From Nonomuraea sp. NEAU-A123 (GTDB lineage Bacteria > Actinomycetota > Actinomycetes > Streptosporangiales > Streptosporangiaceae): 64,000 nucleotides of DNA. Positions 15,888-25,034 of the stretch are shown here, piece by piece. The translations under genes were made by a program, and so were the position numbers. Below the pieces are notes generated by a model. The model was given only the letters and a program-made list of their open reading frames with translations, did not search any database and was not told where the DNA came from. Numbering within the stretch: position 1 is the first letter of the stretch; each line of letters starts with the position of its first letter. The stretch lies in NCBI RefSeq assembly GCF_018603905.1, contig NZ_JAHFZZ010000011.1:299599-363598 (forward strand), in the 5' to 3' direction.

Positions 15888-16796
15888 CTAGCGCCCGCCC
15901 AGTGCGGCGACGGCCGCCCGGACGCCCGGGTGCTGTTCCAGCGCGGTCCGCGCCTGTTCGGGGGAGCAGCCGGTGAGCAGCCGTACGAGAGCCTGCGGGA
16001 TGTTCCCGCCCGCGTCGGTCAGGACCGCGCGGCAGCTCGCCTCGTCCTCGCCTGTCGCCTCGACGAGCAGCCGCACCGCGCGCTCGCCGAGCTTGCCGTT
16101 GGTGGCGACCAGCCCGACCATGAGGTTCCCGTACGTCCGGCCGGCCTTGATCATGAGAGCCGTCGAGAACGAGTTGAGGATCACCTTCGTCGCCGTGCCC
16201 GCCTTGAGCCGGGTGGAGCCGGTCAGCGCCTCCGGCCCGGTGGCGGCGACGACGGTGATCTCGGCCAGCTCGCGGAGCGGGGCGTCCGGGTCGCAGGTGA
16301 CCAGCACCGTGAGAGCGCCGGCGGACCGGGCCACGCGGAGCGCGCCGGCCACGTACGGAGTCGACCCGGACGCCGTGATCCCGATCGCCACGCTGGTCTC
16401 GTCGAGGATCGCGGCGTCGGCGGCGCCCAGCGCCTCGGAGTCCTCGCGATCGACGGACGAGTCGGCGACGGCGGCGGGCCCACCGGCGAAGTGGGCGGTG
16501 AACAGCTCACGCGCCACCCCGAAGGTCGGGGTGATCTCGGTGGCGTCCAGCACCGCCAGCCGCCCCGACGCGCCGGCGCCGAAGTAGTGCACCGTTCCGC
16601 CCCGGCTCAGGCGGAGATGTGCTTCGTCCACCGCCCGGGCGAGCGGGTCGATGGCCGCGCCGACGGCCTCGACCGCCCGGGCGTCCTCCTCCTGGAGCAG
16701 CCGGAGCACCTCACGGGACTCCAGGGTGTCGATGTCGGCGGTGCGTGGATTCCGGCGCTCGGTCGGCGGTACCACCTGGGGCATCGTTCTCCTCAT
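15888..16796 (-). CDS. murQ: N-acetylmuramic acid 6-phosphate etherase
   Basis: A 302-residue SIS-domain protein. Family motifs: PPTERRNPRTADIDTL near the start, then the sugar-phosphate site VHYFGAGASGRLAVLDATEITPTFG (about residues 69-93) and GITASGSTPYVAGALR, with the terminal helix domain that ends in ALGGR. MurQ cleaves the lactyl ether of MurNAc-6-phosphate to GlcNAc-6-phosphate and D-lactate during peptidoglycan recycling. It overlaps the GH89 stop by four bases (ATGA) and abuts the kinase gene, so the operon processes amino sugars in the cytoplasm. Family call firm. Confidence 0.93.
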   Translation of the reverse strand: MRRTMPQVVPPTERRNPRTADIDTLESREVLRLLQEEDARAVEAVGAAIDPLARAVDEAHLRLSRGGTVHYFGAGASGRLAVLDATEITPTFGVARELFTAHFAGGPAAVADSSVDREDSEALGAADAAILDETSVAIGITASGSTPYVAGALRVARSAGALTVLVTCDPDAPLRELAEITVVAATGPEALTGSTRLKAGTATKVILNSFSTALMIKAGRTYGNLMVGLVATNGKLGERAVRLLVEATGEDEASCRAVLTDAGGNIPQALVRLLTGCSPEQARTALEQHPGVRAAVAALGGR

Positions 16797-18949
16797 CGAT
16801 CGTTTTCTGAAGTCTGGGCCGCGTAGGCGGTGAACAGCCGGCGTGACTCGGTGGCGAGGTCGCCCAGGTCCGCCGGCGCGGGCGCCGGCCCTTCCCGCAG
16901 GAAGGTCTCGGCCCGTTCACGGAGCTGTTCCTGGAGATCCGCCTCGGGGGCGGCGCCGGGCGTGGCGAGCGCGCGGTCGAGGCCGCGCGCCCACAACTCC
17001 CAGCGATCGCGGTAGTAGCCGCCGACGAGCCCGCTCCAATGGCGTCCCGCGTAGTCGTCGAGCAGGGGACTGTCCGTGGAGCCCCACACCGTGATGATGC
17101 GGCGGGCGTTGTCCAGCAGGACGTCTCGGTCGGCCGGGTCGGCGGCCCACGACAGGGCCTTGGACTCCCAGTGCTGGAAGGTGTACTCGGGCCGGGTGGC
17201 CAGCATCCGGTCGAGGTCTTCGAAGACGCGCAGGAACCGGGCGATCTCCGGCAGGTCAGGCGTACCGCGCGACACCGACTGCTCCACGGCGTCGAGGTAG
17301 TAGCGGTCGGCGACCCTGGCCATGAACGCGATCCCCACCTCGGCGAGATCGTGCCCCAGCGGGCCGTCCGCCAGGTCGCGGTCGTGCTCGGCCACCTCGA
17401 TCAGCCGTTCCCAGGCCTCCGCCAGCACGGCCGGCTCGTACCAGAGGGCCTGGGTGACGTCGGCGCGTGCCCGCTCCATCCCCGTGTAGGAGGGCTTGGC
17501 GGTGAGGATGCCGTTGAACTGCGCGGGGTAGATCCGCCGGCCTCGGGGGTCGTAGACGGAGTTCAGGAGCCCGTGCCAGGCGGTCCGCAGTGCGGCCGTG
17601 CCCCTGCCATAGCGCTGGGTCACGAAGGCGTCGAGCCAGGCGTCGAGGTCGGTGACCTGGTTCCAGATCTGGTCGGCCACCAGCTCGAAGAAGACGGGGT
17701 TGTTGCGGGTGGCCTCCATCGACAGGCCGAGGCCGGCGGGCGGGTTCGGCGCCGCCAGGGCGGTGTCGACCGAGGCCGGGACTCCGCGCAGGTCGGCGAC
17801 CGGATCGGTGCGGCCGCCGAAGTTGAGCAGCGCGCACCAGAGCCAGGGCTTGCCGGCGAACTGCTCGAAGCGCTGCCACAGCGGGTCGTACTCCGCCCAC
17901 AGGTCCGCGATGAGCATCCGGTCATCCGGAATCGCGTCGAGAAAGGCGGTGACGCGGTCGTCGGTCCAGAAGTCCCGCTGGTAGGAGAACGGCCAGGCCT
18001 GCATGACCCAGACCGCGTCCGGATCGGCGGCCCGCAGACCGGCCAGCGTCGCCGCCGCCACGGCTCCGGGGAAGGCCGGGTCGGCGTCGACCGGGATCAT
18101 CTCGATGAACGGATCGGCGGCGTACCGGTGATCGGTGCCGAAGAACTTGATCTGCGTACGGGTGATCTCGGCGCTCAGCCGCTCGTAGAGCGGGTCGGCC
18201 GGGTCGAGGACCCAGGTCTCGAAGCCCTGCCAGTCGCGGCGGCTCGCTCGCGCCGACCCGGCGATCTCGGGCGGGACGTGCCCGGTGAAGGCCGGAAGGA
18301 TGGGCGTCATGCCGAAGGCGCGCTCGCGGTCGAGGACGCGCGCCCCGAGCTCGCGATGGCGCTCGATCCAGGACGCGGAGAGCGGACCGGCGAAGCCGTC
18401 CAGGCAGCCCATGAACTGGAACGGCAGGTAGCCTGGGCCGCCCAGAAAGCCGCGGATGGTCTGGTCGTCGAGATCGAGCAGGGAGTAGGCGGCGTGCAGC
18501 ACGGCCTCGTGGCCGGTGATGGCGAGCGGCATGGTGATGCCGTGCAGGGCCATCCAGTCGATCTCGCGCTCCCAGTCGGCCCAGTCCCAGTAGGGCATCG
18601 TGTAACTGAACGTGCAGAAATTGAAGTAGTAGCCGTCCTGGACCCGGGCCGCGCCCCGCCGGGGCGGGCTGTCCGTAAGGGACGTCAGCCTCAGCGGCAG
18701 CACGGTGTCCCAGCCCACGGACAGACCGCAGCGTTCCCGCAGATAGTGATGGAGAGCGACGGACGCGCTCACACCATCCGTCGCGGCGACGGTGAGCGCG
18801 CCGTCCCTCGCCTCGTACTCGTAGCCGCGCCCCGCGCCGTCGCGCGTGACGAACCGGATCGACTCGGCCACCGGTCCGAGAACACGATGAGCCAGGCCGC
18901 GGACGGTGTCCGCCCACGGTGGTGCCTGCTCGGGATCACCGGATGACAT
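16793..18949 (-). CDS. Alpha-N-acetylglucosaminidase (GH89, NAGLU-like)
   Basis: A 718-residue homologue of human NAGLU. An N-terminal small domain (about 1-80) is followed by the catalytic barrel: GYYFNFCTFSYTMPYWDWADWEREIDWMALHGITMPL, then NAGLU-typical LPFQFMGCLDG and LPAFTGHVP, with likely acid/base and nucleophile glutamates in the barrel (candidates in DPFIEMIPVDADP and LGLSMEATRNNPVFFELV). There is no signal peptide, so it should act in the cytoplasm on an imported disaccharide or glycoconjugate. First gene of the GH89-murQ-kinase operon, divergent from the ROK regulator and the second sugar importer. Natural substrate unclear: alpha-linked GlcNAc occurs in some wall polymers, mucins and heparan. 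Confidence 0.9.
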   Translation of the reverse strand: MSSGDPEQAPPWADTVRGLAHRVLGPVAESIRFVTRDGAGRGYEYEARDGALTVAATDGVSASVALHHYLRERCGLSVGWDTVLPLRLTSLTDSPPRRGAARVQDGYYFNFCTFSYTMPYWDWADWEREIDWMALHGITMPLAITGHEAVLHAAYSLLDLDDQTIRGFLGGPGYLPFQFMGCLDGFAGPLSASWIERHRELGARVLDRERAFGMTPILPAFTGHVPPEIAGSARASRRDWQGFETWVLDPADPLYERLSAEITRTQIKFFGTDHRYAADPFIEMIPVDADPAFPGAVAAATLAGLRAADPDAVWVMQAWPFSYQRDFWTDDRVTAFLDAIPDDRMLIADLWAEYDPLWQRFEQFAGKPWLWCALLNFGGRTDPVADLRGVPASVDTALAAPNPPAGLGLSMEATRNNPVFFELVADQIWNQVTDLDAWLDAFVTQRYGRGTAALRTAWHGLLNSVYDPRGRRIYPAQFNGILTAKPSYTGMERARADVTQALWYEPAVLAEAWERLIEVAEHDRDLADGPLGHDLAEVGIAFMARVADRYYLDAVEQSVSRGTPDLPEIARFLRVFEDLDRMLATRPEYTFQHWESKALSWAADPADRDVLLDNARRIITVWGSTDSPLLDDYAGRHWSGLVGGYYRDRWELWARGLDRALATPGAAPEADLQEQLRERAETFLREGPAPAPADLGDLATESRRLFTAYAAQTSENDR

Positions 18950-18980
18950 CGCAGGTCACGCCCCTCGACGAATTAGTTCC

Positions 18981-19010
18981 GTACGGTCCATAATTATTAT
19001 GCTACCGTAC
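18981..19010. promoter_or_regulatory. ROK operator between divergent amino-sugar genes
   Basis: Nested dyads: outer arms GTACGGT (18981-18987) and ACCGTAC (19004-19010), inner perfect CATAAT-T-ATTATG (18989-19001). An AT-rich core within GC-rich arms between GH89 and the ROK gene is the layout expected of NagC/ROK operators. Confidence 0.7.
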
Positions 19011-19036
19011 CGGCAAGTCGACACCAGGGGAGAGTC

Positions 19037-20305
19037 ATGGAGCAGGTGGTCGCGGTTGGCACGCAGTTCATGCGGGAGGTCAACGCCGGCGCCATCCTGC
19101 GGCGGCTGCGGACCGAGACCAGCATGAGCGTGTCCGCGCTGGCCAAGGCGGTAGGGCTGTCGCGGCAGGCGGTCACGCGCTCGCTCAACGCGCTGGTCGC
19201 GGAGGGTCTCGTCGAGTTCGGCTCGCTTGATCGCGACTCCAGCAGGGCGGGACGGCCCGCGCAGCTCGTACGGTTCCGGGCGGAGGCCGGCTACGTGCTC
19301 GGCCTCTCGATCAGCCCGCAGGACCTGCGGATGGCGGTGTCGGACCTCGCCGGTACGGTCATCGCGACCGACGCGGTGCAGCTCGGCGGCGGTTCGAGCG
19401 GCGAGCAGGTGGTTTCGAGCGGCGAGCAGGTGGTGGAGACACTCCTGTCCACGGTGGCGCGCACGCTCGACTCGGCGGGCATCACGACCGGCGACCTCTG
19501 GTTCGCCTCGGTGGGCACCCCCGGCATCGTCGACCCGGCGACCGGGATCATCAGGCTCATCCCGAGCATGCCCGGCCTGACCGGCGACATCCTCGCGCGC
19601 CGGATGAAGGACGCACTCGGCTGCCCGATCTACCTGGACAACGACGTCAAGCTGGCCACCCAGGGCGAGCGCTGGCGAGGCGCGGAGCGGCGCGAGGACT
19701 CACTGGTGATGGTCCACTGGGGCGAACGCGTCGGCGCCGGGATCGTGCTGAACGGCGAGCTCTATCGAGGCGCCTCCAACGACGCCGGCGACGTCGGCTT
19801 CCTGGACCTGTTCGCGGCCACCCCGCCCGAGCCCCGCCATCCGCACGGCCTCGGCCCGTTCGAGGACTGGGTGGGCGGCGAGGAGATCGTCCGCCTGGCC
19901 AGGGTGGCGGCCGAACGCGACGGCGACGACGCCTTCCGGGCCCGGATCGAGGCCGCGGGGGAGCGGGCGTTCGACGCCGTGCTGGACGCCGTCGTCGACG
20001 GCACACCGTCCGCCCTGGACGTGATCGACGTGGTCGCCCGCCGCTTCGCCAAAGGCGTCGCGGCGATCCGGGCGATCCTCGATCCACGGCTCGTGGTCAT
20101 CGGCGGGCCCCTGGCCAGATGCGGCGAGACGCTGCTCGCCGCGGTCCGGCGGCACCTGTCCGAACAGCCTCTGGACCAACCGGCCCTGGAGGTCTCGACG
20201 CTCCAGGACGACGCCGTCGTCCATGGGGCCCTGCGCCACTCGCTGGACGAGCTCGAGCGCACCAGGTTCGACCTGGTGCGCAGCGGCCGTCAGGAGACTC
20301 GTTGA
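19037..20305 (+). CDS. ROK-family transcriptional regulator (NagC/XylR type)
   Basis: A 422-residue protein: winged HTH at residues 15-75 (AILRRLRTETSMSVSALAKAVGLSRQAVTRSLNALVAEGL) and a ROK sugar-kinase-like domain from about 90 to 410. The ROK core has GTPGIVDPATGIIR and YLDNDVKLATQGE. The usual zinc-binding CxCGxxGC is replaced by TPPEPRHPHGLG, so metal binding is lost, which is common in actinomycete members. Residues around 120-134 carry a perfect 21-bp tandem duplication (SSGEQVV twice). It probably senses an amino sugar and controls GH89-murQ-kinase and the importer downstream. ATG 19037 follows GGGGAGAG. Confidence 0.9.
   Translation: MEQVVAVGTQFMREVNAGAILRRLRTETSMSVSALAKAVGLSRQAVTRSLNALVAEGLVEFGSLDRDSSRAGRPAQLVRFRAEAGYVLGLSISPQDLRMAVSDLAGTVIATDAVQLGGGSSGEQVVSSGEQVVETLLSTVARTLDSAGITTGDLWFASVGTPGIVDPATGIIRLIPSMPGLTGDILARRMKDALGCPIYLDNDVKLATQGERWRGAERREDSLVMVHWGERVGAGIVLNGELYRGASNDAGDVGFLDLFAATPPEPRHPHGLGPFEDWVGGEEIVRLARVAAERDGDDAFRARIEAAGERAFDAVLDAVVDGTPSALDVIDVVARRFAKGVAAIRAILDPRLVVIGGPLARCGETLLAAVRRHLSEQPLDQPALEVSTLQDDAVVHGALRHSLDELERTRFDLVRSGRQETR
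19393..19434. repeat. 21-bp perfect tandem duplication inside the ROK gene
   Basis: Two identical copies of a 21-bp unit starting TTCGAGCGGCGAG (19393-19413 and 19414-19434). It duplicates seven residues in frame in the linker region of the sensor domain. Zero divergence implies a recent slippage or duplication event. Confidence 0.9.
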
Positions 20306-20354
20306 AGACCCCCCGGATATCGGCGACGCGGATATCAGAGATAGGCGAAAGGTC

Positions 20355-21689
20355 ATGCACATGACAACACCAGGTCGGTGGCAGGCGCTCGTGGCGCTCG
20401 GCACCGCGGCGACACTCACCCTGACGGCCTGCGCGGGCACCGGCGGCACGACCGCTCCGGCCACCGCGAAGAAGGTCGACGTATCGACGACCGTCCCCAG
20501 CGACCCGGTCACGCTGACCCTGGCCTACAGCAATGATCCGCCCACCAAGACGCTGGTGGACGCCTTCACCAAGCTCCATCCGAACGTCACCATCAAGCCG
20601 CAGATGACGCCGTTCAACGACTACGTCAAGTCGATCAAGCTGTCGATGTCGTCCGACTCGGCGCCGGACATCGCGCAGTACAACCCCGGCGCGATGAACT
20701 CCCTGGTGCCGGCCGGGCTGATCCTGGACCTGGGCCCGTGGTCCAAGGCGTACGGCTGGGACGGCAAGTTCCCGCCGGCCAGCCTGGAGGTGCTCAGCTC
20801 GGACAAGGCGGCCAAGCGGTTCGGGACCGGCGGCCTGTACGCCGCGCCCGGCGCGCTGTCGGTGGTGGGCGTCTACTACAACAAGGAGATCCTCTCCAAG
20901 GCGGGTGTCAAGGACGTGCCGAAGACGCTCGGCGAGTTCGAGGCCGCGCTGGCGAAGGTGAAGGGCGCCGGGCAGACCCCGCTGAGCCTCGGCGCGCTCC
21001 AGGTGGGCGGGTTCCACCTGTGGAACGCGCTGCTCAACGTCACCGGTGACGTGAAGGCCTACCGGTCCTGGGTGTACGGCGAGCCGGGCGGGACGATCGA
21101 GAACCCGGGCGCGCAGAAGGCCACCAAGATGCTGATGGACTGGGCGGACAAGGGATACTTCCCCGAGTCGGCGAACGCCACGGCCGACGCCGACGCGCTG
21201 GCGAACTTCTCCAAGGGCAAGAGCGCGTTCCTGGTGACCGGCAACTGGGCAGCCACGACGCTGGAGACCGAAATGAAGGAGAACGTCGGCTTCTTCCTCA
21301 TGCCCTCGGAGTCGACCACGCCGTTGAACGTCGCCTCGGGGGCGAGCGTGGCGTACGCCATCTCGGCCAAGTCGAAGTACCCGAACGTCGCCGCGGCGTT
21401 CCTGGACTTCCTGAGCTCGCCGGAGGCGGCGAAGATCGAGTTCGACGGCGGGTTCATGCCGGTCGACACCAAGGCCGAGCTGGGCGCGACGGGCCTGCGC
21501 GGCGACATCGCCAAGGCCTTCACGCCGGTGGCGCAGAACAACGGGATCGTCCCGTTCCCCGACTACGCCTCCCCCGGCATGATCGACAAGCTGACCCCTG
21601 GTGTCCAGGGCCTCATCAGCAAGAAGATGACCGCTGACGACTTCCTGCGCTCCTTGCAGGAGTCGTGGGACGGACACCATGGCTCGTGA
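20355..21689 (+). CDS. Sugar-binding lipoprotein of ABC importer
   Basis: A 444-residue CUT1 solute-binding protein. Signal peptide with lipobox LTLTACAGTGG (Cys about residue 28), then VTLTLAYSNDPPTKTLVDAFTKLHPNVTIKPQMTPFNDYVKSIKLSM. Located 49 bases after the ROK gene, first of a three-gene importer with the permeases overlapping downstream. By context it should bind an amino-sugar-containing oligosaccharide that is then handled by the cytoplasmic GH89, MurQ and kinase. Start at 20355 (a second ATG at 20361 is possible). Confidence 0.9.
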   Translation: MHMTTPGRWQALVALGTAATLTLTACAGTGGTTAPATAKKVDVSTTVPSDPVTLTLAYSNDPPTKTLVDAFTKLHPNVTIKPQMTPFNDYVKSIKLSMSSDSAPDIAQYNPGAMNSLVPAGLILDLGPWSKAYGWDGKFPPASLEVLSSDKAAKRFGTGGLYAAPGALSVVGVYYNKEILSKAGVKDVPKTLGEFEAALAKVKGAGQTPLSLGALQVGGFHLWNALLNVTGDVKAYRSWVYGEPGGTIENPGAQKATKMLMDWADKGYFPESANATADADALANFSKGKSAFLVTGNWAATTLETEMKENVGFFLMPSESTTPLNVASGASVAYAISAKSKYPNVAAAFLDFLSSPEAAKIEFDGGFMPVDTKAELGATGLRGDIAKAFTPVAQNNGIVPFPDYASPGMIDKLTPGVQGLISKKMTADDFLRSLQESWDGHHGS

Positions 21690-22641
21690 TCTGACCACGT
21701 CCATCTCCCCGCCGCGGGCCACCTCGGCCCGCGGCGGGGAGCGGGCGGCCGGCAGCAGGCGCGTCCGCCGCCCCCACTGGCGCGGCGGACGGGCCCGCGG
21801 CTGGCTCTACGTGTTTCCCGCGCTCGCCGTGTATCTGGGTTTCGCCATCTGGCCGGCGCTGAACACGTTGCGCCTGTCCTTCCTGAACTGGGACGGCATC
21901 CTGCCGGCGACCTCGGCGGGCCTGGACAACTACATCAAGATTTTTCGGGATTCGGCGCTGTACGAGGCCATTCTGCATAGCCTCGTGCTGATCGTCTTCT
22001 TTTCGTTCATCCCCATCTGCGTCGGGCTGTTCATGACGGCCCTGCTGATGGGCAAGGTGCGGCGCGGGATGACGTTCTTCCGGATCGTCTTCTTCCTTCC
22101 CCAGGTGCTGCCGCTGGTGGCCGTCGGCATCACCTGGCGCTGGCTCTACAGCGACACCGGCGTCGTCAACCAGCTCCTGGACCTGGTGGGGCTGGGCGGG
22201 ATCACCCGGGCCTGGCTGGGCGACTACCAACTGGCGCTGGTCGCGCTCGGGTTCATCGGGACCTGGGCGATGAGCGGGCTGTGCATGATGCTCTTCCTGG
22301 CCGGCGCGCAGAAGATCGACCCGTCTCTGTACGAAGCGGCGACGCTCGACGGCGCGAACTCGTGGCGGCAGTTCCTCCACGTCACCCTGCCCGGGGTGCG
22401 CAAGGAGATCACGATCGCCGGCGTCATCACCACGATCGCCGCGCTGGCCAGCTTCGACCTCGTCTTCACCACGACGAACGGCGGCCCGGCGGGTCAGACC
22501 AACGTGCCCGCCCTGCTGGTCTACCGGCTGGCCTTCAACGAGGGCGACATCGGCGGCGCGAGCGCGCTGGCGGTCGTGCTGACCGTGCTGGTGATCGCCG
22601 TGGTCAGCGCCATCCGATACTTCACCAGGGATGAGAGTTGA
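21679..22641 (+). CDS. Carbohydrate ABC transporter permease (MalF type)
   Basis: A 320-residue permease with a long basic N-terminus (residues 1-40, rich in Arg and Gly), six transmembrane segments starting at GWLYVFPALAVYLGFAIWPAL, and an EAA loop SLYEAATLDGANSWRQFLHVTLPG (about 215-238). Overlaps the binding-protein gene by 11 bases and is followed closely by its partner. No ATPase in the operon; MsiK-like sharing is expected. Confidence 0.9.
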   Translation: MARDLTTSISPPRATSARGGERAAGSRRVRRPHWRGGRARGWLYVFPALAVYLGFAIWPALNTLRLSFLNWDGILPATSAGLDNYIKIFRDSALYEAILHSLVLIVFFSFIPICVGLFMTALLMGKVRRGMTFFRIVFFLPQVLPLVAVGITWRWLYSDTGVVNQLLDLVGLGGITRAWLGDYQLALVALGFIGTWAMSGLCMMLFLAGAQKIDPSLYEAATLDGANSWRQFLHVTLPGVRKEITIAGVITTIAALASFDLVFTTTNGGPAGQTNVPALLVYRLAFNEGDIGGASALAVVLTVLVIAVVSAIRYFTRDES

Positions 22642-22643
22642 GC

Positions 22644-23459
22644 ATGCGCGGCGGGGTCAGCATCCGGTATGGCGTACTTGTCCTGTTGGCGGTCATGGTA
22701 CTGCTGCCGTTCGCCGGCATCATCCTGGCCGCCCTGCATCCGCCGGGCGCGCAGCTCAACGGGCTGAGCATCCCTGAGCACTGGTCGTGGCAGACCCTGG
22801 CGCTGGCCTGGGAGCGCGGCAACTTCACCGCCCTCATGCGGTCGAGCGTGCTGATCTCGGTGTGCGTGGTGCCGCTCGCGCTGGTGCTGGCCACGCTGGC
22901 CGGATACGGGCTGACGGTCCTGAAGGTCTGGGGCCACAAGACGGTGACGGCCGGCTTCGTGCTGGGACTCACGCTGCCGATCGAGCTCATCGTCGTGGCG
23001 CTCTACTTCAACCTGCGTGAGGTCGGCCTCACCAACTCCTACCTCGGCATCATCCTCGCCGAGGTGGCGCTGTTCATGCCGTTCGGCGTGTACTGGATGC
23101 GCTCGCACTTCTCCAACATCCCCGACGAGCTCGTCGAGGCGGCGCGCATCGACGGCGCCCGGGACATCGTCGTGCTGGCGCGGGTGCTGCTGCCGATCTC
23201 GTGGCCGGCGATCACCACCCTGTCGGTCCTGTACTTCATGTGGTCGTGGAACCAGTTCCTGCTGGTGCTGGTCATGATGCAGGACCCGGAGCGGCGCACC
23301 GCCCCGGGCGGTCTGGGACTCTTCGTCGGCCAGTACTCGACCGACATCCCGTTGCTGTCGGCGGCCGGCCTGATCGTCATCACCCCGATCGTGGTCGTCT
23401 ACCTCATCTTCCAGCGCAGCTTCGTCAACGGCATCACCCAGGGCGCGATCAAGGGCTAG
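22644..23459 (+). CDS. Carbohydrate ABC transporter permease (MalG type)
   Basis: A 271-residue permease starting MRGGVSIRYGVLVLLAVMVLLPFAG, with the EAA loop DELVEAARIDGARDIVVLARVLLPISWPA at about 160-188 and the ending QRSFVNGITQGAIKG. The ATG at 22644 is preferred to an in-frame TTG six bases earlier. The stop codon lies one base from the convergent MFS stop. Completes the second sugar importer. Confidence 0.9.
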   Translation: MRGGVSIRYGVLVLLAVMVLLPFAGIILAALHPPGAQLNGLSIPEHWSWQTLALAWERGNFTALMRSSVLISVCVVPLALVLATLAGYGLTVLKVWGHKTVTAGFVLGLTLPIELIVVALYFNLREVGLTNSYLGIILAEVALFMPFGVYWMRSHFSNIPDELVEAARIDGARDIVVLARVLLPISWPAITTLSVLYFMWSWNQFLLVLVMMQDPERRTAPGGLGLFVGQYSTDIPLLSAAGLIVITPIVVVYLIFQRSFVNGITQGAIKG

Positions 23460-23460
23460 A

Positions 23461-24912
23461 TCAGACCCGCGCGGCGGCGGGGTGCGTGGTCGGTGTGGCG
23501 GAAGCCGGGCGCCGGCCGGGCAGGAAGGCCGCGAAGGCGAGAGCGACGAGCGCGGCGCCCGCGCCGATGGCCATGACCAGGCGGAAGCCGTTCTGGGACG
23601 GGAGGGTGACCGAGCCGAGCGTGATGGTCATCTGGGCCAGGACCACGCCGGAGACCGCGCTGGAGATCGAGGTGCCGATGGCCCGCATCAGCGTGTTGAG
23701 GCTGTTGGCGGCGGCCGTCTCCGACACGGGCACGGCCGCCATGACGAGCGCGGGCATGGCGCCGTACGCGAGTCCGATCCCGGCCCCGATCACCGCGGAG
23801 ACGAGCACCAGGTGCCAGATGGCGGACATCAGCGCGATGCTCAGGCCATAGCCGGCGGCGACCACGAGCGCACCGCACATCAAGGTCACCTTGGGGCCCC
23901 TGGCCTTCGAGATCCGCGCGGACAGCGGGGCCATGGCCATCATCACCAGGCCGGAGGGGCCCATCACCAGGCCCACGGTCAGCATCGACTCTCCCAGCCC
24001 GTAGCCGGTGGCCTTCGGGATCTGCAGGAGTTGCGGGAGCACCAGGGACATCGCGAACATCGCGAAGCCGAACACGGCGGAGGCGAGGTTGGTGAGCAGC
24101 ACCTGACGGCGCGCGGTGGTGCGCAGGTCCACCAGCGGCTGCCTGTTCCGGAGCTCCCACCAGCCCCACAGCGCCAGCGCGACGACCGCCGCGCCGAACA
24201 GGCCGATGGTCAGGGCGCTGGTCCAGCCCCAGCCGGCGCCCTGGGAGATCGCCAGCAGCAGGCACACCAGCGCGATCGACAGTCCCGCCGCGCCCACCAG
24301 GTCGAAGCGGCCTCCGGTACGCACGCTGGACTCCGGCACGAGAGTCAGCACGAGCACGGTGGCGAGGGCGCCGAGGGCCGCCGCCGTCCAGAACAGCACG
24401 TGCCAGTCGGTGCGTTCGGCCAGGAAGGCGGCCGCGGGCAGGCCGAGCGCGCCGCCCACGCCCAGCGAGGCGCTCATCAGCGCGGTCGCCGAGCCGAGGC
24501 GCTCGGCGGGTAGTTCGTCGCGCATGATGCTGATGCCGAGCGGAATGACACCGGCGGCCAGGCCCTGCAGCGTCCGTCCGACGACCATGGGCGTCAACGT
24601 GCCGGCGAGAGCGCAGACGACCGAGCCGGTCACCAGCAGGACCAGGCTGATCAGCAGCATGCGTCGCTTGCCGTACATGTCGCCCAGCCGTCCCACCGTC
24701 GGCGTCGCGACGGCGCCGGCGAGCAGCGTGGCGGTGATCGCCCAGGTTGTGTCAGCGGCCGGGGCGCTCAAGAGCCTCGGGAGCTGGGGGATCAGCGGGA
24801 TCACCAGGGTCTGCATCAGCGAGACCACGATCCCGGCGAGGGCGAGCACCACCACGACGGTGTTCGCCTGCGGCGGGCCGGATGCCCGGGCGTGAGCGGG
24901 GACAGCGGGCAT
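23461..24912 (-). CDS. MFS transporter, DHA2 (EmrB/QacA) drug exporter type
   Basis: A 483-residue protein with about 14 transmembrane helices. Motif A is GRLGDMYGKRRMLLISLVLLV (about 77-97); the DHA2 antiporter motif region is GRTLQGLAAGVIPLGISIMRDELP. Probably exports a hydrophobic compound with proton antiport. It is divergent from the P450 operon and shares with it a 123-bp promoter region containing a palindrome, so it may remove the substrate or product of the P450s and be co-regulated by the TetR protein at 26252. Confidence 0.88.
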   Translation of the reverse strand: MPAVPAHARASGPPQANTVVVVLALAGIVVSLMQTLVIPLIPQLPRLLSAPAADTTWAITATLLAGAVATPTVGRLGDMYGKRRMLLISLVLLVTGSVVCALAGTLTPMVVGRTLQGLAAGVIPLGISIMRDELPAERLGSATALMSASLGVGGALGLPAAAFLAERTDWHVLFWTAAALGALATVLVLTLVPESSVRTGGRFDLVGAAGLSIALVCLLLAISQGAGWGWTSALTIGLFGAAVVALALWGWWELRNRQPLVDLRTTARRQVLLTNLASAVFGFAMFAMSLVLPQLLQIPKATGYGLGESMLTVGLVMGPSGLVMMAMAPLSARISKARGPKVTLMCGALVVAAGYGLSIALMSAIWHLVLVSAVIGAGIGLAYGAMPALVMAAVPVSETAAANSLNTLMRAIGTSISSAVSGVVLAQMTITLGSVTLPSQNGFRLVMAIGAGAALVALAFAAFLPGRRPASATPTTHPAAARV

Positions 24913-24956
24913 GGGTGAAGCCTCCGTCAGAAGAGTTGGGGACGACTCGACAGGAC

Positions 24957-24978
24957 TTAAATCAGTCGCTTGACTTAA
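24957..24978. promoter_or_regulatory. Palindrome between MFS and P450 operons, candidate TetR operator
   Basis: Inverted repeat TTAAATCA / TGACTTAA (7 of 8 positions) with a 6-base spacer in the divergent promoter region. It overlaps a plausible P450 promoter: -35 TTGACT (24970-24975), 17-base spacer, -10 TTTACT (24993-24998). A TetR dimer bound here would block both directions. Confidence 0.6.
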
Positions 24979-25034
24979 TCTAACAGTACGGGTTTACTGA
25001 CCACGAACTGACCGTCGGTTCGGAGGAGGTCGTG

